Notes: generated from the letters alone by a model not told the origin. Positions 10,780-23,300 are shown, counted from the first letter of the stretch. The stretch: 64,000 nt of DNA from Lepus europaeus (GCF_033115175.1 NC_084840.1:76771179-76835178), one strand, 5' to 3'. Made by a program: numbers and translations.

Positions 10780-11470
10780 ATGAGTGAGTGTCTGGTGCTC
10801 GCACTCTCGCAGCCGCTGTGTGGGAGAAGCCGAAGTTTGCAGCATGGCTAAGGTTTAACTTGTGTTCCTGCTTCTTGGCCCTTTTGTGAATGTCCTCCGC
10901 GTAGCCGTAGCTCCTCTTCCTTGGGTTTTTTCTCATTGACCTGTGAGTTTCCCCCATAGTCCTCGTTCCGACAAGATCTGTACAGGCATCGCGCAGCACG
11001 CGGTCTGCGCACTCCCAGTGACGAAGGGCCAGCAAGGCGAGCTTGGACCGGCCAGGCGAGCGTCGAGGGCCCATTCAGTCTCGGAGGCAGCGCCTCTGGC
11101 TTGGAGGACCTGCCAAGTGTCTGTTGCCAATTCTCGCCCATTTCTCCGCGTTTCTGTGAGCTGCTGCCTTTGGGAGTGGAGGGCCCTGGCAAGCCCTGCG
11201 GTGGCAACCGCCTGGGAGAGAGCGCACTCCGTGAAGATTGGGCGCAGCTCCCGCCCCGGCAATCCCAGGGTACCAAAGCCTGCAGTCTCCCCTTGGGACC
11301 GTACCGGCAGGCTTCCAGGCTTGCACATCTGGAGACCCTTCCCCTGGGCCCCAGGGAGGCGCTGAGTGGCATTCCAGGTCGTCATCTCCAGAGAGGAAGG
11401 CAGCTCCTCTGCAGTTCAGTGGCTACTTTCAGGGTTCCTGGACCATGGCTCAACCCAGGCAGGTATAGAT
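10780..11470. other. CpG-rich block, unidentified
   Basis: About 700 nt of GC-rich DNA with many CpGs in an AT-rich setting. Open frames run on both strands (minus 10848-11372 and 10933-11385, plus 10943-11365) with no domain I recognise. It may be an orphan CpG island or an old retrocopy of a 5' exon. No clear poly(A) or target duplication was seen. Confidence 0.45.
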
Positions 11471-11499
11471 GAACACCTGGCCTTCCCCGCAGGCAGGCA

Positions 11500-11705
11500 C
11501 TGTGGCAACCAGGAAGCCAGGCAGGAAACTCTATCCAGATATCTCATGTGAGTAACAAACAATGAAGTACTTGAGCCATCATCTGCTGCCTCCCAGGGTG
11601 TGCGTCAGTAGGAAGCAGGAACTGGGTGCTGAGCCAGGTGTAGGACCCAGATACCCGGACAGGAGCTGTGCACCTGTTAAGCACTAGGCCAACTATGTGT
11701 CCCAG
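11500..11705 (-). mobile_element. CSINE fragment, old, minus
   Basis: Decayed body (GAGCCATCATCTGCTGCCTC, GTAGGAAGCAGGAACTGG, TTAAGCACTAGGCCAAC) adjoining the CpG-rich block. Confidence 0.6.
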
Positions 11706-12295
11706 TGACGGATATTTAATTAACTTGACTGTGGTGATTATTTCACAATGTATATGTACATCAAATAATCACATTGCATACCCTAAATATATACGGCAAC
11801 AATTTTTTTCTAATAAAGTTTTAAAGTCCTCCCACACGTCATCTTTTTGCATTTAAACTTTGCTGCAACTCAGCTGATTTGGTGGAGCAAGGAGTTAGGG
11901 ATTTGTATGAAACAGGGTGAGGGCTGGCATGTTTTTAGAGATCAGCATCAAAAATGCCCAGTGACTTAAAGTGCACATCTCATACAACTGCGATGCAAAT
12001 TCCAGATCTGTGGTTGCCTGAATTGGACACAGCTAATGAGGAATTTGGGTACCGTCTTGTTTTCCCTCCACTCCTTAAGGTATTCTGGTCCCTAGGTCAG
12101 TGCTGCGCTGCCCTCAGGTCTGGGCAGCAGCAAGTGAGAAGAGAGATGAGTGGAGAGAAAGCACTTTCCACATGACTCAAAGTTCCAGGCCATATGCATC
12201 TGAACTACCTCTTTATAATTACTTGTAGTGTGTACTAGTTTCAGTCCAATTACTCAATAGATAATGCTTATTAATGCTTCAGTAATACACTTTTT
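11706..12295. other. Unique sequence, no feature recognised
   Basis: Intergenic DNA between SINEs. No frame or RNA that I can support. Confidence 0.4.
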
Positions 12296-12414
12296 AAAAA
12301 GGATTTTATTTACTTATATGAAAGGTAGAGCTATAGACAGGGAGAGACAGAGAGGATATGTATTGCTTTCAAAAAAAATCTTTTTTTTTTTTTTGACAGG
12401 CAGAGTTAGACAGT

Positions 12415-12446
<32 letters not shown>

Positions 12447-12735
12447 TCTTCCTTTTTCCGTTGGTTCACTTCCCAAGTGGCCGCTACGGCCGGCGTGTTG
12501 CGGCCAGCGCGCTGCGCTGATCCGAAGCCAGGAGCCAGGTGCTTCCTCCTGGTCTTCCATGTGGGTGCAGGGCCCAAGGTCCTGGGCCATCCTCCACTGC
12601 CTGCCTGGGCCACAGCAGAGAGCTGGACTGGAAGAGGAGCAACTAGGACAGAATCCGGCACCCAAACCAGGACTAGAACCGGGGGTGCCAGTGCCGCAGG
12701 TGGAGGATTAGCCTAGTGAGCCGCGGCGCCGGCCC
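12296..12735 (-). mobile_element. CSINE fragment with a young CSINE beside it
   Basis: 12296-12370 is the reversed tail of an older copy. 12382-12735 is a full minus copy (TTTGACAGGCAGAG to GCGGCGCCGGCCC) with target duplication AAAAAAATCTT (12371-12381 and 12736-12746). Confidence 0.85.
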
Positions 12736-12746
12736 AAAAAAATCTT

Positions 12747-13045
12747 TAGTTGGGGGTCATCACTGCACTAAAGCTGTGTGTTTGTGATATCTGCATCCCT
12801 TATTGAAGTACCAGTTCAAGTCCCAGTTGTTCTATTTCTGGTCTAGCTCCCTGCTGTTGGACCTGGGAAATTAAAAAAGGCTCAACTACTTGAAACTGCT
12901 ATCCACATGGGAGACTGGGATGGACTTTGAGCTCCAGGCTTTGGCCTGGCAAAGTGCAGTCCATTGTGTTCATTTCTGGGAGTGAACCGGAGTTAGAAGA
13001 TTTCTCTCTCTCCTTGTCCCACTGTTTTTCAAAAATAAATAAAAA
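12747..13045 (+). mobile_element. CSINE at the edge of arm A
   Basis: Old plus copy ending TTTTTCAAAAATAAATAAA. The homology of arm A with A' ends inside its tail, and a SINE-tail remnant (41540-41615) sits at the matching edge of A'. Confidence 0.75.
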
Positions 13046-13813
13046 AGTCATTTAAAGCAAGATTAAAAATCCTTATCTGATTATATTTTCATTTTGTTTC
13101 CATGTTTCATTTCTAAACTCAGCTACTTTCACTTTTTAAATTTTTCTTTTTTAATATTAGCATTTCCTATATCTGATACTTTTAATCTTCTCTATCCACA
13201 GGTAGAATGCCATCCCCATCTCAATGAGAGCAAACTGCTGGATTTCTGCAAGTCAAAAGATTTTGTTCGGTTGCCTTTGGTGCTCTGGGATCAAGTCCAA
13301 AATGGTAAAAGAAACTTGGAATGCTTATGGAAAACAACACTGTTCATGAAATACTATTGGTTGTACAATAGTTAGCTTTGTGACTTTAATTCTCCAATGG
13401 CTCAGAGAGACAGGATAATCTGCATTTGCACAAGATAAGATATAATACTAACCCTGCTGGGCCAGGGACCATCTTTGAGAAATGCTAGTCTAGAGTGGGC
13501 CCCCAGTCTGTTTTGGAAGCCTCTTATCAAACTGAATGCCCTGCATCAGGAGGTCAGCTTTTCCACCTGTCCTTGCAGGGTGGATCAGAGCTACCCAGTT
13601 CTCCTGGAAGATCCAGTCATCTGTGCCTTGGCTAAAAAGCACCAGCGAAGTCCAGCCCTGATTGCCCTTCACTACCAGCTGCAGCGTGGGGTTGTGGCCC
13701 TGGCCAAGAGTTTCATAGAGAGGGAGATCAAAGAGAACATTCAGGTGATGGGCATGTGGGGCTCCGTGTCCTTGGGATTTATTCTTTTTTGGAGATGTCG
13801 ATTTGGTTTACAC

Positions 13814-13880
<67 letters not shown>

Positions 13881-14196
13881 TTTGACATGCAGAGTGGATA
13901 GTGAGAGAGAGAGAGAGACAGAGAGAAAGGTCTTCCTTTTTGCAGTTGGTTCACCCTCTAATGGCCGCTGCGGCCGGCAGGTTGTGCTGATCCGAAGCCA
14001 GGAGCCAGGTGCTTCTCCTGGTCTCCCATGCGGGTGCAGGGCCCAAGCACTTGGGCCATCCTCCACTGCCTTCCCGGGCCACAGCAGAGAGCTGGCCTGG
14101 AAGAGGGGCAACCGGGATAGAATCCGGTGCCCCGACCGGGAATAGAACCCGTTGTGCTGGCGCCGCAAGGCAGAGGATTAGCCATGGCGCCGGCCA
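13881..14196 (-). mobile_element. Young CSINE in intron 7 of the partial AKR1C copy
   Basis: TTTTGACATGCAGAG to ATGGCGCCGGCC. Its tail side has grown into a (CA)n/(TA)n microsatellite (13815-13880). CACATTATAT repeats on both flanks. It is absent from arm A', so it came after the duplication. Confidence 0.88.
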
Positions 14197-14875
14197 CATT
14201 ATATTTTTTGCAATTTTAGAATTCATATAGCTTAATTTTCATATTGTTTTCACTTTGGTTTTCCTATCTAAGTGAAGTACCATATAAATATATTGGCTGT
14301 GTCTGTGTTTTTAATTAAGAAACCATTATTTAACTATTATTATTGTAGTTGTAAAATAAAAAATACCTTCTGCACAGATGATTGTATATAACTAATTTAT
14401 AACATCCTTTCGTGGATTGTGAATTAGCCTGGGCTGAGCCTGAACTCATCCACCTTGGGTTGTATTGAGCTCTCTCATGTTCTTGTAATCCACTCCCTCA
14501 GGAATCGTAAATGAGGCAGCTCCCTTTATGATGTTAACTGAGCATTGCATGGGATGCCTCAGTGCTCCTCCATGTACTTTGTCATCCTCCAGCTAAGTAT
14601 CCTAGGCCTCTCTTCATTACATGGCACAATCCAAAGGCACTGATTGCATACTGGCAAAGCCTTCTCAGAACTCTCTAGCAATTGCCTCTGACAAGTTCTA
14701 TGACCATTGAACAGATCAGGCCACACTGAAATCATTGTGTAATAGCTAATGGATCCAAGGGGTATAGAGCCTAGCAAAGTGAAGTATTGGGAGATAGTTT
14801 CTTACTCAATCTAGCATGTTTATGTATTCTGGACTTTAATTTTATATCGAGATCTATTTGTTAAAATTTTTCTCA

Positions 14876-15195
14876 GGGCCCAGTGTGGTACAGCAGGTCA
14901 AGCTGCTGCCAGCAACTCCAGCATCCCATATGGAAGCCAATTCTAGTTCTGGTTCTTCACTCTGATCCAGCTCCCTGTTGATGTGCCTAGGACAACAGTG
15001 GAGGATTGCAAGGGTGTTTGGGCTCTTACCACCAAATGGGAGATTAGTATGAATCCCCTAGCTCCTGGCTTCAGTCTGGCCCAGCCTCAGCTGTTGTGGC
15101 AATTTGGGGAGTGAGCCAGCAGTTAGAATAACTCTCTCTGTGTCTCTCCCTTTATTTTTTAAATCATGTCTTTCAATTAAATAAGTAAACCTTTT
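14876..15195 (+). mobile_element. CSINE, old, shared by both arms
   Basis: CAGGGCCCAGTGTGGTACAGC to TTTCAATTAAATAAGTAAA. The partner is the minus copy at 39985-40250, so it predates the duplication. Confidence 0.78.
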
Positions 15196-15469
15196 ACAAC
15201 ACGTTCTCACACACTGTATTCTCTTTATGGTATATTTTCACGATAAAAATTCCTACTTTTGTATGTTTAGATTTTTGAGGCTGATCCAAGTGTTCTTTAT
15301 TTTGGGAACAGAATAATATTTTACTATATTATCTATAAAACATTATGGTCTTTCTAAATTTGGTTATTAATTCAACTGGTGTTTTAAAATACCATGTGAA
15401 ATATATGTAAGAGTCCACTGACATGCATATATACTTTCAGAAAGAATATCAAGATTAAGAATTTGGTTC

Positions 15470-15765
15470 ATTGCTTGACATGCCCTTAGCTCATACTGAA
15501 ATGCCTGGATTTGAGCCCTGGTCCTGCTTCTATCTTGCTGTTAATACACCCTGTAGGAATCAACAAGTTATGTCCTTGTGCTTGAATGCATATAGCCCAT
15601 GTTAGAGATCCAAACTGATTTCCAGGCTGCTGGCTTCTGCCTCCCTCACCCTCCGCTCTGATTCTTGCAGACATTTGAGAGTAAACTGGTAGATGAGAGA
15701 TCTCTGTCTTTCTGTATCTCTCACTCATTCTGTCACTGTGTATTCTGACACTTTGACACAACAAT
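15470..15765 (+). mobile_element. CSINE, very old, shared by both arms
   Basis: Decayed body and CT-rich tail. Partner at about 39440-39715 on minus. Confidence 0.6.
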
Positions 15766-16302
15766 GAGCCTCTCCTCACTCTGCATGTACATATCTGAAT
15801 TCACTCCTCTCCTCAAGAGATGGTTTTCGTTTCTGTAGAGTTACAAAATAAAGCTCTGTTTTCCAGTATGGTAAAACATTTACTAATACCTCATATTTAA
15901 AATATCTCAGTTACTCTTCATTGAATTAATTGTTATGTAAAATTTGTAAGTACTTTCACTTTCCACATTGAATTGAAACTCTCCATTAATTACAAGAGAA
16001 TTTTTAAATATACCTTTCTCTTTTCTAAATCATCAACACTTTCTGTTCTTTTCTTTCTTCACTGACGGGATATAAACACATGACTACATCAAGGAACTTT
16101 ACTAAATAATCTTATATATTTTAATGTTTGCCTGTAGGATCTTCTAGATCTTGTAAGTGCATGGCTCTATCTTCTTTAAGTAATGTCAGCTTCCTTCTAC
16201 AGCTAACGTTGAGACTTCTTTTTATCTGTAATGTTGTGTGGTTTTAATATATTATAATTAGTAGTCACTAGCAAAGTGCACTGCTTTTATTTATTTTTCA
16301 CT

Positions 16303-16359
16303 TTTTTAAAGATTTTATTTATTCATTTGAAAGGCAAAGATACAGAGAAAGCAGGAGGG

Positions 16360-16427
<68 letters not shown>

Positions 16428-16682
16428 TTTCCATATGCTGATTCACTCCCGGAGGGTCACAACTCTTGGCCTGTCTCATGCTAAAGCCAGGAGCCTGGAC
16501 AACAATCCGAGATTCTCACATGGGTGGGGAGGTGTAAGCACTTTTGACTTCCTCCATTGTTTTCCCAGGCCCATAGCAGGGACTTGTATCAGAAGCCGAA
16601 CAGTTGGGACTCCAATTGGTGCCAACAAGAAATGACTGAATTGCAGGTGCTGATTAACCTTCTGTGCCACAAAACCAACTCC
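16303..16682 (-). mobile_element. CSINE with expanded GA tract
   Basis: AAGATTTTATTTATTCATTTG to ACAAAACCAACTCC. Its CT-rich part has expanded to about 70 nt of (GA)n at 16354-16423. Arm A only. Confidence 0.78.
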
Positions 16683-16689
16683 TCATACA

Positions 16690-17368
16690 TGCTGATTTTA
16701 TTATTTTTAAAATTTTTTATGGTTAACATAAAGAGAATAGAATTTATATATTTCATAGACACAATTCTAAGACATATTGATACTTCCTTCCCTCCCTTGG
16801 TCCTTCCCTCCATCTTCCTTTCTTTATTCTTTTAATTTTTGATAGAATTAATTCCATTTATTTTATAACCACATATTTAATGTTCAAGTAAATATTGTGT
16901 TTAATAAGTAAAAGTTGAAGGACTGTTCCACATGAATATATACAAGAGCTATAAAGAATAATCAAATCATAGGATCCATTTCTTCTACATTCAGTTTTGT
17001 GTGTGTGTGTGTGTATAGGTTTACATGTGTACATTCTATATGTTAGCTACTGCAAATCAGAGAAATCATATGATATTTATCCTTTAGGGTCTTGCTTATT
17101 TCATTAAGCATAATTCTCCTCGGTTTGCTTCTACTTTGTAGGAAAAGACAGAATTTACTTCTTGTTTATGGCTGAGCACTATTTCATTGTGTATATGAAC
17201 CAGATTTCTTTATGCAGTCATCAGTTGATGAACATATGGGTTGATCTCAAATCCTAGCTAATGTGAATTGAGATGCTTTAAACATGGGGATTCAGACGAT
17301 ACTTCATAAGCTGATTTAATTTCTGTTGGTTAAATGCTCAGGAATGGGATGGTTTGGCGAGCAGTAGA
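16690..17368 (-). mobile_element. L1 3' end, only in arm A
   Basis: Reverse-oriented L1 tail: CT-rich 3' UTR (CCTTCCCTCCCTTGG), then TTATGGCTGAGCACTATTTC and CAGTCATCAGTTGATGAACA. A further piece continues at 17684-17760 after the SINE. Most of it has no counterpart in arm A'. Confidence 0.65.
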
Positions 17369-17378
17369 AATATTTTCA

Positions 17379-17683
17379 GAGGGCACTAGGTTAATCCTCT
17401 GCCCATATGGGCGCCAACTCTAGTCCCAGTTGCTCCTCTTCCAGGCCAGCTCTCTGCTGTGGCTTGGGATGGCAGTGGAGGATGGCCCAAGTGCTTGGGC
17501 CCCTGTACCAACATGGGAGACTGGGAAGAAGCACCTAGCCCCTGGCTTCAATTTAGCACAGCTCCAGCCATTGCGGCCATTTGGGGAGTGAACCAACAGA
17601 AAGAAGACCTTTCTCTCTGTCTCTCATTGTCTGTAACTCTACCTGTCAAATGGATAAATACAATCTTTGAAAAATTAAAAAAT
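17379..17683 (+). mobile_element. CSINE, 5'-truncated, arm A only
   Basis: Lies between AAATATTTTCA at 17368-17378 and 17684-17694, a clean target duplication. It entered the L1 tail just upstream of AKR1C exon 8 after the arms separated. Confidence 0.85.
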
Positions 17684-18831
17684 AAATATTTTCAAATTTC
17701 TGAGAAATCTCCATACAATATTTCATCATGGTATACATTCCACCCAACACCCAGCGCTTATTGAAGAATGACTTGCTTCATGTCTCAAAATGTTTGGAAA
17801 TTTTCAGGATTTTCCAGATTGGCCAATAATCAGTATAAAAATAACCAAATATTATCTACTTCTCTAACAGGTGTTTGAATTTCAATTGTCTTCAGAGGAC
17901 ATGGAAACTCTGGATGGTCTGAACAAAAATCTTCGCTATTATCCAACTGATATGTAAGTGGCTTTGGAAATGTGTTGCCTCCATTTATTTTCTGAAGAGG
18001 AATGTAGGAAAGGCATTAGCTTCAATTGCCCTACTATCTATGAATGTGCACTATGGGAATCACCAATGTAGCCTAATTCAGTGTTTGTAAAATGACACAT
18101 ACTTCTCTCAAACTTCAATTCTTATCAGATTAAGGCATTTCCAACAACCTTGTGGTCCTAGGCAGCAGTCGTCTTCATTCACAGGCATGTCTGTTTATAT
18201 CTAAGTCCTTAAGATAATTTGCCTTCCACGATTTTAGACATGTAAATTAATCAATAATCTCAGTAACTGTAATGTATAAGAGTCCCCATTTTCATACATG
18301 ATTGACTTTTGCTTAGTAGATATTCTGGACAAAATAGTCTTGAATCTTGGAAAGTTTGGAAAAATGTAGCTTATATTAAAATACAAGGGACTTACTTAAT
18401 ATTTATGTTAGTAAACTTGTTTGACATCATTCTCTTCCCTCAACATGTACCTGTAAGAACTTATAAATTAAGTAAATAAGTTTCACCTGTATTTTTGAAA
18501 CAAAGCAGTACTAATTTCAGAAGTCTTGAAAGTTTACTCATAAAAAAACACCTTTTCAGGGAAGAAAATAGAAGAATGAGTATTTACACATTAAAGTAAA
18601 ATTTATTTGGTGATGAATTTCAATACATCACACTAATAATAAAATCATAAATGAAAGAAATCCATTAGATTGGGCAATGCCTAGAGCAATACCTAATGAT
18701 CCTTAGGTTTGATGATACCCATTTCAAACATAGCTTCAAGAATAGATGGAAAGAAGCCTTGAGACATTAATTTATTTCATAACAGAGCTTTTTTCAATTT
18801 AATTTGTGGACTACTCTTGATAACACCCTTG

Positions 18832-19172
18832 ATCTTTTTTTTTTTAAAGATTTATTTATTTATTTGAAAGTCGGGGTTACACAGAGAGAGGAGAGGCAGA
18901 GAGAGAGAGAGAGGTCTTCCATCTAATGGTTCACTCCCCAGATGGCCGCAATGGCCAGAGCTGTGCCGATCCGAAGCCAGGAGCCAGGAGCTTCTTCCAG
19001 GTCTCCCACGTGGGTGCAGGGGCCCAAGGACTTGGGCCATCTTGTACTGCTTTTCCAGGCCATAGCAGAGAGCTGGATTGGAAGAGGAGCAGCCAGGACT
19101 AGAACCGGCGCCCATATGGATGCCGGCGCTCAGGCCAGGGAGTTAACCCGCTGCACCACAGCGCCAGCCCCA
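18832..19172 (-). mobile_element. CSINE in intron 8 of the partial AKR1C copy
   Basis: Poly-T to CACAGCGCCAGCCCCA. The flanks AACACCCTTGATCTTTT and AACACTCTTGATCTTTT form the target duplication. Absent from arm A' at about 37.40 kb. Confidence 0.88.
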
Positions 19173-19555
19173 ACACTCTTGATCTTTTATGCATAACTAT
19201 CTTGCTAATAAGTTTAGAAAGTAATACTAATACAAACCTGTTCAGTAAGTATGAAGATTAGCCTTTAGAATGTCCTTATGCAGAAATACATATCCCTCTA
19301 TATGGAATTGTCCCTTACAGACTTGTAAATTAATGGATTTCCAGTTTGACATTTTCCCCTTCCTTTTCACTGTGTGTTTATTAAGGACTCAAATCCTTCA
19401 TTTACCTTGAGAAAGGCTGACCTTACAAAGTTAATAGAGACATTGGATATGATTTTATGACATATGGTAATCTCTATGCAAAGGATGTATTCTTAAAAGT
19501 AGATTTCAAAACAAGGATAAGAATATGTATTTGTCATAAGAAAATGTATATGAGA

Positions 19556-19690
19556 ATGTATATTCACATATTTATATATAAATATATACTTATATATAAA
19601 TATATATTTTATATATACTTATATATTTACATATACTTATACTTATATATTTATATATATATTTATCATATATATGTTTATCATAAAGTC
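19556..19690. repeat. AT-rich simple repeat (TATA/ATAT)
   Basis: Imperfect alternation of TATATATTTA units in arm A close to AKR1C exon 9, not matched at this length in arm A'. Confidence 0.8.
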
Positions 19691-20082
19691 ATGCTCATGA
19701 ATTTTAGTTGGATAATAAAGCCAGTATGAAAACAAACATATTTTTTTTCTAATGGTAGTATCATAGAAACCACTTATTTAGTTTTCTAGAAATGTGGTCA
19801 CAGAGTATAGGTTGTGCATTTTTCTCATTTTAGCTTTATTGGACACCCAAATTACCCATATTCTGATGAATATTAACGTGGAAACCTTTTTCATGATTCT
19901 ACTACAAGTTCTCCCACATGTGTCATGGGACAGGAGACACCTCAGATGCTGGTGACTAGGCAACTCTCTTCTGGTTAATCTATGCTGCTTAGCAACTGAC
20001 CCTCAGCTGGAGCTGTATCTACTGGGTATAAAGTCATGGCTACAAATTCTTGTTATTACAGAAAATAATATAATCTTGTTGT

Positions 20083-20088
20083 ATTAAA
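20083..20088 (+). terminator. Relic poly(A) signal of the partial AKR1C copy
   Basis: ATTAAA 207 nt after the TAA of the plus-strand exon 9, at the place equivalent to 35926-35931 of the intact gene. Confidence 0.45.
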
Positions 20089-20559
20089 GACTTTTACCTA
20101 CCACTGATTTTATTACTTGCCTGCTTTCTTTCATTCTGATTCATTAGTCCCTCAAACTGATTTTCCTAGAAGTCTGTGGACTGTGGTGAGAGATGATAAC
20201 AGATAGTTCACAGATGTTGCTGGGATTCATGTGCGAAGCACTGTCAGTCTGTAGAGCAGTTAACAAAACTTTTCATACATGGCTTCTCCAATGCTTCCAG
20301 GAACAAGAAAACTCACTGTATAAATCCCATAAAGCATGGAAATAATGCAAAGATGACCAAGAGTCCAGAGATCCCTTTTATAAGCTAATGGATCATAGCT
20401 GCAGATACTGTGGTATTTGGTATCTTTGGGGGGATGTTAAGTTGAAGGAAGTGGGAATCAAGGGGATTTAGCCAAGAAGAGTGATTAGGAGTTAGGAGTG
20501 AGAGAGATGAGGAAGTGGAAAATAAACAGGTCTCTACTTGCAAAGGTTGACAAAAGTCT

Positions 20560-21185
20560 TTTTTTTATATCATTGTCTTCAAATAAAATGTAGGATCACA
20601 AGCATGTGGAAAATGTAAATAAAAGCCACAGTGAAGTTTCATTTCACCCTACTCAGAATGGCTATCATCCAAAAATAAATAAATACATATAACAAATGCC
20701 ACCGACAACTTGGGGGAAATGGTTCCCTATAAACTGTTGATAGAATGTGTACTAGTATAACCATTATGAAAGACACTATTGAGATTCCTCAGGAATCAAA
20801 AAATAGAACTGTCTTATGACCCAGAAATTCCACTGCTGGGAATTAACCCAAAGGAAATGAGATCAGCATGTGAGAGTTATCTGTACCCCATGTTTATAGC
20901 AGCTCAACTCACAATAGTGAAGATGTGAAATCAACACAGATGTCCAAAAACGGATTACTGGATAAAGACTTTGCAGAATGCATCTGCAATGGAATACTAC
21001 TCAGCCATGAAAAAGAACAAAATCCTGACTTCTGCAACAAATTGGATGAAATTGGAGACAATTATGCATAGTGAAATAAGCCAGTCCCCAAAAGACAAAT
21101 ATCATATGTTTTCCATTATTTGTGGTAACTAACATGCGGAGTACAAAAAGTAATGTATATGAGTGAAATTGACATTTTCAGAATT
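20560..21185 (+). mobile_element. L1 3' end in arm A
   Basis: Typical L1 3' text: CTGGGAATTAACCCAAAGG, TCACAATAGTGAAGATGTG, AATGGAATACTACTCAGCCA, TTGGATGAAATTGG. The mirror is at 34900-35440, so the insertion predates the duplication. Confidence 0.75.
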
Positions 21186-22216
21186 TGTTATTAATTTTAG
21201 CCCATCTATACTCTTAAAGAATAAAAGTTGTTTCTACTTACTATTTTTTAATGTGTTCTCTTCTGAGAATATTTTTACCAAACTTAGAATTACTTACCAT
21301 AGCCTTCCGTGATATAAAGATAATTAGACAATCACAACAGTGTCTGTATCTCATTTTAAAGAACTTTCTTCAAAGGTTGAGACAGTGTCATGGACTACTA
21401 ATCAAGAAACTCAGAGAATGACAATTTTCATGTCTGTATACACCTTCATAAATTTAAGCCCTTAACTCTTTTTGTTCCTGTGGTTACCTTTTTCCTGTCA
21501 AGTAGGCTTTCCCAAGCCATTTTCTTTAGCTGAGACATAGCCTACCAAAATGTGCATCTCAGACTTTCTGCAAATGATTCACCTTTGAATTAATGTAAAC
21601 TGTAAACTTCAAATGCCCTAAGGTATTTTTGGACACTTTTCTGTCTTCACAAATCCCTTATGACCATGGACATTCTCACCACTTTTTAAATATTATCAGT
21701 CATTGATAAACCTCAAATCCAAATCTTGAGCTTAGCATTTGAGCTTAAACCCACGTTGTTCAACTTCTACTCAGAATCTCCATGTGTGCCTATAATGCAC
21801 ATCTTACAAAATTCTCAAACAAAATCTCCTAATCATCTTGCTATGCTTTCTACTTCAATTTTGCCATCCTTTGCAATTTTTGAATATGCCTTTCCCTTTA
21901 TACCACTTAGAAGTTTGAAGTCCTCTTTTTGCTTTTATTTTTTAAAAGTCCATATATATTCTTCATGCAAGACTTACCATCTTCACTTTCAGAATTTATC
22001 AAGATTTTTCTTCAAGTATTTGTGGCAGACCCTTGAGTGTTTTGACTTTTGCCTAATAGAGGAATAGTGCAGGAAATTGAGGACTCAATAAGTGGTCTAT
22101 ATATGGGAAAGAAACATTTATGTCCATGATGGATTAAGTGAGATCAGAGGTCATATGGAACTGCATTGTTTGTTTGAAAATGGACCAATTGTTTAGAGAG
22201 TAAAACAGAGTTAATT

Positions 22217-22905
22217 TTTTTTTTTAGATTTTATTTTATATATTTGAAAGACAGGGTTACAGAGAAAGGTAGAGACAGGGAGAGAGGTCTTCCATCCACT
22301 GTTTCTCTCCCCAGTTTGCTGCAACGGCCAGAGCTGCACCAATCTGAAGCCAGGAGCCAGAAGTTTCTTCCAGGTCTCCCATGTGGGTACAGGGTCCCAG
22401 GGCTTGTGCCATCTTCTACTGCTTTTCCAGGCCATAGCAGAGAGCTGGATCGGAAGTGGAGCAGCCTGGGCTAGAACCAGCGCCCATATGGGATGCTGGC
22501 ACTTCAAGCCAGGGCTTTAACACGCTGCCTCACAGTGCTATCCCCCTGAGTTAATATTTTAACTAGTTCCATTTTCCACTCTTAGAAACTGGACCAGTGT
22601 TGTACTGGGTTTTGGACACTGCCTTCAACACATACATCTTACATGCGTTGCTGGTTCAAAGTCTGTTGCTCAACTACTGATTCAGCTTCTTGCTAATGTG
22701 CCTTGGAAAACATGGTCCCCATCACCTATGTGGGAGATTAGGAAGAAGCTCCTGGCTCCTGGCTTTGGTCTGGCCCAGCCCTGGCTGTTATAGACATTGG
22801 GGAGTGAACAGGCAGATGAAAGATCTCTCTCTACCTCTGTCTCTTCCTTCCTCCCTCCCTCTCTCTCATAACTCCGCTTTTCAAATAAATAAATAAATGT
22901 TTAAA
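22217..22905. mobile_element. Inverted pair of CSINEs
   Basis: 22217-22545 minus (poly-T to CACAGTGCTATCCCC, GAGTTAAT on both sides) and 22575-22905 plus, older (TTTCAAATAAATAAATAAA tail). Confidence 0.78.
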
Positions 22906-22979
22906 AAGCAAGAAGTAAACTGATGACTCCAGGAAAAAGACCCTCTAATTTCTTAAGGAATTTTTTGTTGCAATATATC

Positions 22980-23300
22980 CATATAGTGTAGTCCATCATT
23001 ATTCATGGAGGATATGTTCCAAGATATGTACAGGATTCCTGTACACACAAATACTTACAGATAGAGAAAGATAGATAGATATAGAAATAGATACAGCTAT
23101 AGATATAGGTATAATATAGCTGTTGTCTATCCATACATAAAAATTTAATGTAAAAATTGGGCACAGCAAAAGAGTTACAAGAATATTTAATAGTAATGAT
23201 ATTGAAAATATAAAATATTTAAAATAGCTATGTCGATGTGGTCATTCTTTTTTTCTCCATTACCTCAGAATGGTAAAAAGCTTAACAATAAAACCATAGA
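22980..23300 (+). mobile_element. Possible Tigger-like DNA transposon fragment
   Basis: Contains TATTCATGGAGGATATGTTCC and a later AATTGGGCACAGCAAAAGAG, which resemble mammalian Tigger-type elements as I remember them. A GATA-type simple repeat (23060-23115) lies inside. A repeat-library search would settle it. Confidence 0.35.

Larger units (their letters stand above)
13202..19876 (+). pseudogene. AKR1CP: Partial AKR1C copy, exons 6-9 only
   Basis: Four exons matching the last four of the intact gene: 13202-13304 (exon 6), 13579-13744 (exon 7), 17871-17953 (exon 8) and 19834-19876 (exon 9, ending HPNYPYSDEY and TAA). No exons 1-5 are recognisable in the 13 kb upstream. Exon 6 is 103 nt instead of 110: one base is missing before the Leu-Val-Ala-Tyr stretch and six more are missing near its end, so the frame is lost and Tyr216 with it. 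Exons 7-9 remain open and all splice signals are kept. Exon 7 has His for the usual Arg258 and Ala for Val267, and also Glu at 276. The missing 5' half plus a frameshift makes a functional enzyme unlikely. The copy arose by the inverted duplication described separately. Confidence 0.88.

Noticed and set aside
10848-11385. Two overlapping minus-strand frames in the CpG-rich block
   Set aside because: No recognisable protein, no start context and no splice or poly(A) support. Kept only as a composition feature.
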